A stretch of DNA of 64,000 bases, taken from assembly GCF_000227135.1 (NCBI RefSeq), contig NC_018256.1, forward strand, positions 888,377 through 952,376, given 5' to 3'. The notes under the pieces were generated by a model. It saw nothing but the letters and a program-made list of their open reading frames with translations. It was not told the origin of the DNA and did not search any database. Each line of letters starts with the position of its first letter. Position 1 is the first letter of the stretch. The position numbers and the translations under genes were made by a program. Source of the stretch: Leishmania donovani (taxonomy: Eukaryota > Euglenozoa > Kinetoplastea > Trypanosomatida > Trypanosomatidae). Positions 28,188-38,621 of the stretch are shown one piece after another.

Positions 28188-28662
28188 ACCCCACCGCGCG
28201 GTGCGAAGCAGCCGTGGACACACGCGCTAGAGAGTGCGCCGACTCCGTCATCGGAGCACGGCCCCCTGCACCAGGCTCCACCCATCACCGCCGCTTAGCC
28301 GGTCGCCTCGCAGCCGCGCCACCCATTGTGCCGGTCCCTGTCCGGGGCATCCTTCGGGGTGGCACTCAGGCTCCCCACACCAGCAGGCAGTGCGGGGGCC
28401 GTGTGGGATACGTTCGAGTCACGCGGACACGTCGCCTATCGCGTGGATGGCAGAAGCGTGCGCACCGTCGCTGGCCTCTCCAGCGCAACAATGTCCACAG
28501 TCTGACCGCCGGCATGCGTAGAGGTACATCGCTCTCACCCTCCCGCCCTCCGCCATGTCCGAGGTGCGTGAAGTTTTCACCACCTGAAGTGGCTCGGCGT
28601 TGGCAGGGATAGGGGGAGGGGTGTACTGCGCCCTGCGATGCCACGCGCGGAGAGGGGTGTCC
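28188..28662 (-). mobile_element. SIDER-type retroposon, copy 2 (3' tip in gap, 45 bp internal deletion)
   Basis: Starts inside the element at CCCCACCGCGCGG right after the gap and runs to the shared edge near GGAGAGGGGTGTCC. It differs from copy 1 at several single bases (for example at 28214, 28332, 28501 and 28522), so it is a separate copy, not the same sequence joined twice. Near its 5' end 45 bp are missing compared with copies 1, 3 and 4. The deletion removes exactly the region of the GTGGGGG/CCCCCAC stem-loop. Confidence 0.75.
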
Positions 28663-29429
28663 GCCCCCGTCACCAATTAAGCCAGGAGCGAAACCAGAAA
28701 ACAAGAGAGAGGCATATAAAGCTGACGCGATCCGCGCAACAGCGAACGCTGATAAAGATCGTTTTCCCGTGGTCACCAGCCCGTACAAACAAAAAGGAAG
28801 ACGCGCACAACAGGGAAAGACAACGCATACACCCATGCAACAGCTTGGACACGCACGCGCGCACATCCAGGAAGGAGCGGTGGCTGTAGTGAAAGTGGTG
28901 GGAAATAAAACAGCAGAGCAGAGCTAAGGGCAGAACAGTCCCTCCTCTCACCATCTTTTCCATCCCCAAAGAAGGCGAAGACGCCACAGTCTGTGCGCAG
29001 GTGTGTAGCACACGCTAAACAACAACGTATGCGAACGGCAGGAAAGATAGTAAAACGGCGAGGCCACACAACGACGAAACCGACGAGAGGGCGAGAGAGA
29101 CGCACACATGGACAACCGTGAGCGCGCAAGCTAAAGGAAGAAGGGCACCAAAACAGAACACAAAGGACACGCGAAATGAGGAAGGGAAAAGTACAGCTAA
29201 CAAAAAACCAGGCAAACACCGTACTGAAACCAATCTTTTTAAAGACAGAGACAGAGAAAGAGGGGGGGGGGTAGGAAAGGCACTCTCTGAGAAAAATGCA
29301 CACGCACAAGCGCGAACAGACGAGTAGCGCGAGAGTAAGCCAGCCGGCGTGCAGAGAGAGAAAGAAAAGAAATGAAGAGATGAAGCCAAAAGCAAAGCAG
29401 AACAACAACAGAAAAGAATGCAGCCAAAC
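28663..29429. other. Purine-rich spacer segment
   Basis: AG-rich plus strand with CA runs, similar to the other UTR-like spacers; no gene seen. A G9 run lies near 29262-29270. Confidence 0.6.
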
Positions 29430-29886
29430 ATATTGCCCTTTCTCGCGCGCCAGCACGTCCTTCTATCGCGAGCAGCTCAGCGAATACGCGCATGCAGCCG
29501 CAGCCCACCTGCCTCTGCTGCGTCACCGCTAAATCCTCGTCGTCCAGCACGAGCCGTCTGCCGTCGAGTCGGGTCATGCGCCCTGCATTCTCGTCCTTCC
29601 TCGCACACGTGCTGCGCCATCGACGCCACACGGAGACTCGCGTGGGCTGCATGCCTTGATCCACGCGGTCCGTGCCCGGGCTCCTGCTCGAGGGCGCGAG
29701 CGGTGGCGCCCGTCGTGCGGACAATAAGGGCGTGGTCGAGGCGCATGCCGGGAGAGTTCAAGGAGGGGGCGGGCCAGCCTCAGGTCATGGCCCTCTGAAA
29801 CCCGGCACAACCTGCCTGTATGCCATGCTTTTCTCCCTCTCAGCTGCCTCAAGCCGAAAAAAAAAAAAAAAAAAAAAAAAAAAAAA
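29430..29886 (+). other. GC-rich island ending in a 30-base A run at a gap edge
   Basis: Composition changes abruptly at about 29440 from AG-rich spacer to GC-rich, mixed-frame sequence, and ends with 30 consecutive A residues (29857-29886) directly at the assembly gap. This looks like the 3' end of a retroposed sequence in the plus orientation, opposite to the genes. I do not recognise any protein in it. The strand is inferred only from the A run; the A run could also be an assembly or cloning artefact at the contig end. Confidence 0.4.
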
Positions 29887-30008
29887 NNNNNNNNNNNNNN
29901 NNNNNNNNNNNNNNNNNNNNNNNNNNNNNNNNNNNNNNNNNNNNNNNNNNNNNNNNNNNNNNNNNNNNNNNNNNNNNNNNNNNNNNNNNNNNNNNNNNNN
30001 NNNNNNNN
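29887..30008. other. Assembly gap, 122 N
   Basis: Run of 122 unknown bases between the 30-base A run and the retroelement-flanking sequence. Confidence 0.99.
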
Positions 30009-30559
30009 GGCCGGCCCGGTCGGATGGAGGAGGTGCCGCCTGCTTGCGCACGCGTGCGCCTCGGCGTCGATCGGTATGGATCTCTTCGCGCCGCTTTCGC
30101 CCATCACTCCTGCTCGGCTGACCTCTGCATGCCGTGACTGGATGTGGCGCAGCACGCCAGCTGTGGCTGGCAGCGCATGCTGCAGCGTGCTCGCACTTTC
30201 CGACCTTGGGATTTGCTTCAGCACGACGTTGCTGTCCGGGGCGGGGGTTCGCTGCACTCGCACTCCCTTTCCGTCGATGCCACAGGGAGGGGCCGTGGCT
30301 GGTTGTCCCGCCCGCACGCACCGCGACAGGCCGGACGCTGCCGTGAGTGTGAGGCAGCAGGGGGCACTCCACCTTCTCCCGAGGCCGCGCGGCTTGCATA
30401 AGTGCGGGTGGGCCCAGCCGGAAGGGACACGCTGATGGGTGTATGCCCGCGCACAAAAAAAACGCGTAGCTCGTCCTTCTGAAGGGGTGCACAGGGCAGC
30501 GACAAATACCCGACGGGGGAAGCCCGTGCAGCGCCGGCGAGATGAGTGCAATCACACTA

Positions 30560-31390
30560 CTGCGTCCACGACCATGGCGTGCAACGCGGTGTGCTCTGAG
30601 CCTCGAGCGATCCACGAATATCGCGTAGCATGCGGGGCACAGCACCGGGGCGGACGCCCTCCTAGGAAAGCGCGGGCGGGAAATGGGACTTCGAAAATGC
30701 TAGCACAGCAGTAGGCAGAACGCCATCTGCACCCCATGCTACCACTACCAGCCACCCGCCGCGGCAGGAATCCGAAGTGCGGACAGGTGCCGGCGCAGAA
30801 CTGGGTGAGCACAGTCTCCTGTCGGCTGGTAAGCTCATCATCCCTGCACTTCTGGTGAGGGACGGCTGCTGCCAAGCAGCTCGTTTCCGTCGCGTGTCGC
30901 ATCGTGTAGCAAGCTTTTGAAGAAATGTCGTCCTTGCGCCTGAGTCCGGTGACGAGGTCGGCGATCCATGCAGCTGGCGTCGGCGCCTCTGGCATGGCTG
31001 GCTTTGCTGTCTTAACCACGTCGTTCTCGTGCTCCAGTTCACAGAAAACACGCACAAAGCGAAGTGGGAAGCGGAAGTGGCCGGCTCGAGACGCCACCGT
31101 TGGTGCCCAAGTATGTCGCCGCATGTCGTCCTCCTCTGTTGCAGGGCCCGTGCCGAGCGCCGTGGGAGGCGACAGCGAGTCTTTTGCCGCAGTCACAGTC
31201 GTTTCGATGCTGTGGCTCATGAAGTCGGCTTCGCAGGAATTCAAGTCCAAGACTATCACCATAGCGCATCGTGGGTTCTCGAAACTTGATGTCTGCGTGC
31301 ACCGCACCATCCGCTCACAGCGAGTGAAAGAACTCCGCAAAACGGGCGGGCCACTGCCTGCTGACCCATATGAGAGCTTCTAAGCCGCTG
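30560..31390 (-). mobile_element. Degenerate ingi/L1Tc-like (DIRE-type) retroelement fragment: RNase H plus C2H2 finger
   Basis: On the minus strand an open frame (31340-30552) contains AKDSLSPPTALGTGPA, then FRFPLRFVRVFCELEHENDV, then VTGLRRK, then QETVLTQFCAGTCPHFG. These follow the order of the RNase H region of ingi/L1Tc elements: T-D-S-L-S-L-L-x-A-L with G-P; an F-x-F-V-F-x-H-C-G-V-x-x-N-E strand; then L-x-Q-L-R-T-G-x-C-P. Catalytic residues have decayed (TDS reads KDS). In another frame, 30639-30570, lies CPACYAIFVDRSRLRAHRVARH, a C2H2 zinc finger of the kind found at the C-terminus of these elements. The frame change, lost RT and endonuclease and lost boundaries mark it as dead. Flanking sequence to 30009 may be its 3' part. 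Confidence 0.65.
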
Positions 31391-32040
31391 GCCGATAGCA
31401 CCATCACATCCCGCGTGTGCAACTCCCGCGCCAGCTATGCAGGATAGCCTCCCTGGCGTGAGTGAGGAGACACAGGCGGGTGCGGTGAAGCGGGCTGGTG
31501 AAGTATTGGACCGAGAAAGAGGAACCGGAAATTTAAAACTCAAAAACATCCCAACCCCCGAAACATATATAGTACATATATATATGTGTGTGTATACCGA
31601 GATATATAACCATAGGTATATATAGAGAAAGGGGGAGAGGGATGCATGCAAGATATTGGAACACACGCGGCAAGCAGGTGAAGAAAAGAGGGAGACACAC
31701 GCACACACGCACGCACTCTCACATGCACGCACACAAAGCATTCAAGTTTCTGCAAGTAAAGGAGAGAGAGGTGAAAACCGTGACATTGACGAAGAAAAAG
31801 ACGGAAATCAATGAAATAATAATATATAATAAAGAAAAAAAAAACACAACAAGCATATCCGTGAGAGAAGCACCGGGAATACCAGTCAACCGGTTCTGTC
31901 TCCCAGGCTCTCTAGCCTCTCCGCCACCGACTAGTGTCTCACGACGAGAGCAATACTACACGTTTCGAGGTCTTCGTGCCGCAACGCCTGTCTTGATGTG
32001 CACACATCCGCGCACACAGGTGGTTTTTCGTTTTCCGACC

Positions 32041-34278
32041 TTAGGAGAAACTCTTCTGCCGCGAGAACATTTCAAAGAACAGCTTGTTGTCCTCCAGCGC
32101 TCTCTTGGCCAGTTGCTTGCGGTGCGGCACCCCGGCGTTGATAATCGTCCGCCGACCCGGTTCACAAGCAGATCCGTCACCAGTTGGACGCCGCGGGTCA
32201 AAGAGCGGTAAATGTGCTGAAGCAACCTTTGCAGGGACCAACCCAGTCGTGGCGGTCGCCGGCACGTCTACTTGCGTCGGCTCCAGCAGAGGTCGCCGCG
32301 GCAGCGAGGGGCGGATGGTGCTCTCGCCTTGCTTCCCCTTCGCGGGAACGAGAATACTGGCAGGACGGTGCGCAACGTGAATGGGGCAGAAAGATATGCT
32401 GTCGCTCGAGAAGGAATGCGAGGAGGTGGAGGTGATGGTGCCGCCGCTGGAGCTGAGGGGTCCTTTGGAATCGTTGAAACAATGTGTGCTGTCCTTGTCG
32501 ACATCCGCGCCTAGCGTGGAGGTGCGTCGGGCCAAGGGGGTGATGGACGGCAGTGGTGGAGTGTCGGCAACCGAGAGGGTGACTGCAGACGACGCTCCCA
32601 CCTCGAGCAAGCGTTGCGAGTGTGGTGTGAGTACGTCCACGTCCGTGACAGGATAGTGCTCACGGCCGTGTGTGGCGCCAGCACCGTCGGCGGGCACAGC
32701 TGTGGCCTGGTAGCCGCAGAAGCACACTGGTGTGATGGAAGTGCCTGTCCGAAAGTCCGATTCGCGCATCTCGAACGGCAGCCACTGGACACGCGTGGAA
32801 GCGCGATCACGCCGGCGCAGCAAAGTGCGGTGGCGCACGTAATTGGCAGAGCTGCCGACTGGCACATCTTCACACCCGTTTCCAGACAGCGGTGCCTTTT
32901 CCGAGACCGGTGGCGGCGATGCACCAGTCTCATCGCTACTCCCCGCCCCTACCTCACCGGGCCCGCCGCTGCCGCTGCTGCTGCTGCTCGTATTAGGCGG
33001 CACGGCTCCACAGCGAAACCACGTGCAGCCTGCCTGCCCAGCTGCACGCGCCTCGTGCATTTCTTGAATAAGGTTCACAAACTTCACCGCTTCGTCGTGC
33101 AGCTGCTTGCGCGCCAGCTCCTGCTCGGACAACGAAGACTCGACCGACTTCGGCAACGACTCGAGGGACGCCGTGGACGCACCTGGCAGGGCTTCACTGA
33201 TGCCCTTTGAGGCATCCGAAAAAAGATTCTGCGTACTTGAGGCGCTATTGCCGCCACTGTTTCTTGAGGATAATAGAGCTGAGACTTCTCGAGCCGAACC
33301 CAGCTCATGGTGCCCGCGGTGCAGCTCCAGAAGTCGAACGCCCAGGCGCTGTATTTCCGTGGAGGTGACTGCATCGTTGACGGCAAAAGCACGTGAGTCG
33401 AAGCTGATGTCAAGCAAGGCACTGGACACGATGTGCGCCGCGGCTGCGGCAGCCGTCATTGAAGACGATGCCGCGAAGGATCCTGCAGCCGCCTGCGCAG
33501 GATCGCTTTCTGGCGTCCTGCCATGGCTTTTGCTCGCTGTACCGCCGCTTTGTTTGCGGAAGTTCTGTGGCACGAAGTAGCTCCTCGCGGACATCGATAT
33601 GTCCGGCAGCGTCGTGGGCGGGGTGACGGTGTTCGGCAAAAGGCTTGTTGCCATGAGAGACGCGCTCGAAATGGCGCTGGGGCACAGCGCGGTATTGTTG
33701 GATGCTTTCATGCGCGCTGCTGGCGCTGCCGCTGCGGTTGCTACCGCTTGCAGAGGCGTCGCGCGCTCCAAGAGCGGTGGTGGCGGGAGCGGCAACTCGC
33801 GCATCGAGCTATCGGCGGAGTAGAGGGAAAAGGCGCTACACGAGCTATTCACGGACATCTCCATCTCCGGCATCGAGGACACGGAATGCGGCATCGCCGT
33901 TGCTGTGGCTTCCACCATTCCGATCGACGGCACGTGGGACGGGGCTCGCGTCGACTGCGGATTCGCTATGGACGAAGAGGATGAGGGAAACAATGGTCGA
34001 ACGAAACCGCGCGGCGCAGAGTGCGGGTAACTACTGACAGAGTTCTTGCACGTCGTGGCGTCCGAGCTCGACACTATGCTATGAGCCCGCGCCGCTGCCC
34101 CTACATTCTTCAACGCCGGCGGCCCTGGCACAACGGGCGCATCCGGAGGCGCGGCAGAGTCGAGCCGCGAGACGTCCCTGGAGGTGCCATCTGGCTCTTG
34201 AGCAAAGGACTGAGGAGCTACGGGCTGAGCACGGTGGTTGCTCGCATGAGGCTGGAGCATGCACAGTGCGCCTTCCAT
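32041..34278 (-). CDS. Ser/Ala-rich hypothetical protein
   Basis: 745 residues from the ATG at 34276-34278; an upstream GTG extension was rejected. The stop is TAA at 32041-32043. The chain is rich in Ser, Ala, Thr and Pro and mostly low in complexity. More ordered pieces are FDSRAFAVNDAVTSTEIQRL (around 320-345), a short amphipathic helix SEQELARKQLHDEAVKFVNL (around 415-440), and a C-terminal basic tail (HRKQLAKRALEDNKLFFEMF). No known domain, signal peptide or membrane segment was seen. The many Ser/Pro sites could be phosphorylated, but nothing points to a pathway. Coding status rests on the long open frame with codon bias like its neighbours. Confidence 0.75.
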   Translation of the reverse strand: MEGALCMLQPHASNHRAQPVAPQSFAQEPDGTSRDVSRLDSAAPPDAPVVPGPPALKNVGAAARAHSIVSSSDATTCKNSVSSYPHSAPRGFVRPLFPSSSSSIANPQSTRAPSHVPSIGMVEATATAMPHSVSSMPEMEMSVNSSCSAFSLYSADSSMRELPLPPPPLLERATPLQAVATAAAAPAARMKASNNTALCPSAISSASLMATSLLPNTVTPPTTLPDISMSARSYFVPQNFRKQSGGTASKSHGRTPESDPAQAAAGSFAASSSMTAAAAAAHIVSSALLDISFDSRAFAVNDAVTSTEIQRLGVRLLELHRGHHELGSAREVSALLSSRNSGGNSASSTQNLFSDASKGISEALPGASTASLESLPKSVESSLSEQELARKQLHDEAVKFVNLIQEMHEARAAGQAGCTWFRCGAVPPNTSSSSSGSGGPGEVGAGSSDETGASPPPVSEKAPLSGNGCEDVPVGSSANYVRHRTLLRRRDRASTRVQWLPFEMRESDFRTGTSITPVCFCGYQATAVPADGAGATHGREHYPVTDVDVLTPHSQRLLEVGASSAVTLSVADTPPLPSITPLARRTSTLGADVDKDSTHCFNDSKGPLSSSGGTITSTSSHSFSSDSISFCPIHVAHRPASILVPAKGKQGESTIRPSLPRRPLLEPTQVDVPATATTGLVPAKVASAHLPLFDPRRPTGDGSACEPGRRTIINAGVPHRKQLAKRALEDNKLFFEMFSRQKSFS

Positions 34279-37200
34279 TCGCACGTGCCGAAGACGGCCA
34301 GCTTTCAGTGATCGCGAATATGCCTCTCGAAATGCTGTCGGTGCCTGTGGGTGCACTTGTCAGTCAAGACAGCGTCCAGATGGCTCCGAGCAAAGGGGAT
34401 TGGTCCGCGAGCAGGTGAGTTTAGCTACGGAGTATGCGCAAGAGACGACACTGAGGGACGCTGAATTGCGACACCGCCACACACACACCCGATGCGGCAA
34501 TACAAACAACGTGAAGGAAGCGAGAATGCAGAGAGAGAAACGGATTCCGACACGCATCAGGAGATGGGGCGTAAGGTGAAAGGTAGCTGACGGTCGGCCA
34601 AAATGGGCCCGAGTCTCCACAGTCACACTGAAGGCAGAGAGAGAGAAGCAAACAAATAAAGATCGACGGGGCAGAGAAATCTACACACACATGAAGCAAA
34701 CAAAAAGAAATGTGTGTGGAAAGAGTGGATAAAAATGGGGTTTGGAGGGGAGGGGGAGGGGGGATGCCTGAACACAGGCCTCTGCGTTTACAAGGGCGAC
34801 AGAATCGTGTGAAGAAACGGAAAGTAATAAAGCAAAAAAAAAGGAAAGACGCTGCTTAGACAGGACCAAAAAAAAAGAGCGAGGTGGTGGTGGATGGTGC
34901 TGAGTGGGAGATGCGAGCGCGGAGAAGAGGGGGTATACAACGCGCAAGCATGCACACACACACACACACAGACGTACACAGACACGCGCGCTAGAGAGTC
35001 TTTAGAGGCGCACGGCTCAAGAGCGCGACACAAGGAAAAGGAAAAATACGATCACCCCATAAAAAAAGACAGTAGCGTATGCCGCGCGAGCCCCCGGAGG
35101 AGGTCGCAGCAAAGGAGGAACACCAGATAGAAGTGGTAGAGAGTGCAAGACGACGAAGAGAGAAAAGATGAAAAATAAACAAATGAGAGGCGCCAGACGG
35201 TTTAAAAAAGCGAAAAGAAGGGGAAAGGGAAGGGAAGGGCGAACACAGGATGGAGAGATGGGAGCGGCGTCGTACGAGACAACAAAAAAAAACGAAAAGA
35301 GAAATACAGTGAGAGAGGGACAAGAATCGGATACTATATCAACGTTTATGGTAAGGCGTAGAGACGGAGGGAGGGGGTGGGAGAGGTGGGCGGAATTGCG
35401 TTGAGGGGTCAAGTACAAGGACGAGAAACAATACAGATGGATTTGGCGGAGATCGGTGTAAAAAAAAGAAAACGAACAGACAAAAGGGGACAGAGAGAGC
35501 GCGCGCACACACACAAGCACACACCAGATGATCGCAGCACAGAAGGCCGACGCACCGAGAGAGATAGCAAGAGACGTAGAGGATCACTGAGGAGGTGAAG
35601 GAGAGGAGGCAAAGACAGATACAGCGGTTGAGAGTTCGTTGTTGTACTCTGCCTCTCTTCATTCCCGTCTCGATTTATCGTATCTCGGCAGATGTCGCTG
35701 CTCTTCTTGCCTGCGTGTCGCTTCTGTTTCTTTTTTTTTCTCGTTCGTTTGCTCGGTTGCTTCGTTATGTTTTCTCCCACGGTCAGCCGTACGGGTTCGA
35801 GACGTGTGTGCTGTTAGATTTCTCTGCTGCTGCCCGTATTTCGCCCTTCCTGGCCGCTACCGGCGTTTTGTCTTGATGGGGAGGGAGTAGATAGCGTAAT
35901 GACACGTACAGACAGAAGCAAACAGCAATCACATACGCACACACACGCTTACACTTTACACACACCGAAAAAGAAAAACCAAAAAGAAACGAAACTGCGC
36001 GGCACAAGCGAAGGGGAAAAACCAATGGCACACGCTGTAGTGTTCCTGTTTGTACGGAAGCTGTGAGTGCTCGGACGCGTTGGAAGTCGTAGTCGTCGTA
36101 AGAATGACTAAGCCGGCGAGAGAGAGGGGGGGGGGCAAACAAAAGACCCCCACACACGCGTACAAAGAAAAAAACGAAAACGACAAAGACGAACAAAATA
36201 ATATATCCAAATATTAAAATATGAAAAACGCAAAAAAACGGCAAAGCAAAACACGAGAAATTCACGTCAAGCACAAACCGAACAGAGGAAAAAAGCAAGC
36301 AAACAACGAACAGCGGCGGGAAAAAAAGGAGAGGGGAGGTGGCGCTGATGTTGATGCTGCTGAAACAAAGACCATAAGAGAGACAGAAGGGGGGGGGGAG
36401 AAGAAAAGGCGAATAGAAGCACAAAACACACAATAACAAAAAGAAAAAAGTCCCAGAGAGAAAAAAAAAGAGGAACAAACACGCACGCACCGGCAAACAA
36501 AGTAACTTTTAAACTAAAGCCGGGGCCGACACCGAACAAAACAAGTAAGAGCTCGACACACGCGCAGAAGCAGAACAGAAAAGTCTAGTCGCTCACCAAC
36601 AAAGTCTTTTCTCCGTTTCTCTGCTTCTTGAACACAGAGGAGTACGACAGGCAAAACACACACACACACACAATCACTACGTTTTACAGGCAGGCACACC
36701 AAGAGCACACGAGGGGGTACTCGCGGCAAGGTGGATGCGGGGAGCGGGAGGGGACGCAGACGAATCAGTGGGAAGGTAGCTTTAAAGAGAAAGACTAAAC
36801 AGGACACGCAAACATGCAAGTGAGCCCAAGACACAGATAGATACGCCTCTCATAGCAACGCCACTTTGTCTTCTCGCTTATCTGCGCAGAGTTGCCACAG
36901 TGGGGGGGGGGAGGCAGAGGTGGCGAGAGGTTAGGCCAGGGAAGCAGCGGACAGGGGAAAGGAGGGAGAGGCGGGGGGGGAGGAAAGAGGACCAAAGTAG
37001 TGTACACGCTGGGGTGCGTGAAACAACGTAAAGGAAGAGCACGAAACTCAAAAAAAAAAACAAGGCACCAGCAACGCCAACAACAACACAAACGAGAGAG
37101 AGAGAGCGCAAGCGACAAAACAGAAAAAGCAAATGGCAGTTAACACACGTATGATGAGGGAGGGTTGAGGGGCAGGGTTGGAAGAGAGGGAGGCAAAGGA

Positions 37201-38621
37201 TGAAGCGGGTTTCTAACAAAATCAGACACCCGTCCGCACCCCGCGCGCGCAAAACCCAGACACAGACGCACCTACGGGGCAAGGAAAAAAGGGGGTCAAA
37301 AAAAAGGTTACAGAGCAAAACGAATGCTTCTACGTATCTCTTATTTTTTCGTTCGTGGCTGTGTATGCTGTCCTCTCTTTTTTTTATTTCTTGGTTGCTC
37401 GCAGGTGTGCGGCCAATGGTTTCAGCTACATATAGGTAGATGGAATGCTTGGCTTTAGATGCGGGGCAAAAAGGCCCAACAACGAACGAGAATAGAGACT
37501 TAAGGAGCCGTGATATTATTGCGACTCGCAGGTGTGCGGGCGCACATGCGCACGCAACGACGAGAAGCAAATATATATATATATACACCCCTTTTTTAGT
37601 GTTCTGACGGAATGGAGAGTTACGGGGGACAGAGACGACCCCCTTGTTTGCGTGTGTGTGTTGACGATTTGTGAACGGCGTGTGTAAATTCACGTGCGTG
37701 TACGGGGAGTGGAGGGCCGGCAATCGTGGAGGCGAGTAGAGTGTGTATCCACGCAGACGAGAAATGGCCAACTGCAATGTAGCCGCGCGATCACACGGAA
37801 AAGGGGGGGGGGCAACATCCATTGACAAACATACGCATGTGTAGGACAGAGAATAGGGATAAGAGAAATCAAGAAGACTACAGCCGGCGCTGTGAAAAAG
37901 AGTTTCGGGCGGCGCAACGGTGTGCGCAAGCGCGCTCACGGTCGGACAGCAATAATGAGCGAACGCTCGAAAGCACGAGAAGGACGCAGAAGGAGCGGTA
38001 GTGGGCAACGCACGCATGCACACACGCAGGCCACTGTCACCTTGTGACCATCACCACTTCTTCCCCGCACTGCGTCCATCCGGCGTCGTCTTCAACCTCA
38101 ACACACCGCCCACTGCACCACGACACACTGAAAGCACAGGCATGTTGGTGGGGGGAGGCACGCATGGCACTGAAAGAGGCACTTCAGACGGTGGCGACAA
38201 GAGCATGTGCCTTCCCTTTGTTTTTTTTTTCGTTTCGCTTTACAGCTTGCAAGACAGGCGATCGGGGCCCTGACGACACAATCCACTTGACGTTTCCGCA
38301 CTCCGACAGCTATTTCGAGTGGAGGAGAGTGGGTGGGGTGCATGTGTTCATCACACAAGCAAAACAAACGACGGTGTGTCTGCGGAGGAGATAGCTTGTT
38401 TCCGAAAAGTGGTTATCGGCCTTGTGTTTACGCACCGTGTGCACAAGTACATATGCAGACTCAGACACATCGGAGAAGGTTTCACGGAGGGCGGAGAGCA
38501 GCGGGCACCACGCGGATGCGTTCACGTCTTCTTACCTCCTCTTCTTCCTTATTATTCGATGTTAACAGATTCGCCGTCACCCTGCCGGTGCCACTCGTCA
38601 CTGCGCTTCCCCCTCCATGGA
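34279..38621. other. 4.3 kb purine-rich spacer, longest gene-free stretch without known repeats
   Basis: From about 34600 to 37300 the plus strand is almost continuously A/G-rich with repeated A7-A10 runs, so the transcript would be pyrimidine-rich. Two long minus frames (36878-38023 and 35783-36496) exist, but they consist of Phe/Leu/Cys/Val/Ser strings from that composition and are not credible. A (TA)n run lies at 37571-37584. It should be mostly the 3' UTR of the importin gene, plus the leader of the Ser/Ala-rich gene. Confidence 0.6.

Larger units (their letters stand above)
27026..32040. other. 5 kb repeat-rich spacer with two assembly gaps
   Basis: No intact gene. In transcription order (high to low coordinates) it holds a purine-rich tract with TATATG-type repeats (31560-31625), a retroelement remnant, an assembly gap, a 30-base A run, a GC-rich island, an AG-rich tract, then two SIDER copies around a second gap, and finally the leader of the coiled-coil gene. 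A (TCTGTG)n run lies at about 27174-27208. Confidence 0.75.

Noticed and set aside
27612..28612. Open frames spanning N runs in the SIDERs
   Set aside because: Continuity depends on unknown bases; the repeat itself has no conserved frame between copies.
29785..30645. Possible zinc-finger gene across the 122-N gap
   Set aside because: Only the first 25 codons look like protein; the rest runs through unknown bases and a T run. Better explained as the tail of the DIRE-type element.
35785..35800. GGGTTCGAGAC, tRNA B-box-like word
   Set aside because: No A-box, no acceptor stem or cloverleaf could be drawn upstream.
35783..36496. 237-residue minus-strand open frame that looks hydrophobic
   Set aside because: Apparent membrane segments are an effect of T/C-rich sequence (poly-Phe/Leu); no recognisable start or conserved motif.
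36878..38023. 381-residue minus-strand open frame
   Set aside because: Composition is Leu/Cys/Phe/Ser/Val strings from a pyrimidine-rich transcript with CA and TA repeats (VCVVV, YIYIY); no domain and codon use unlike the neighbours. Treated as UTR.
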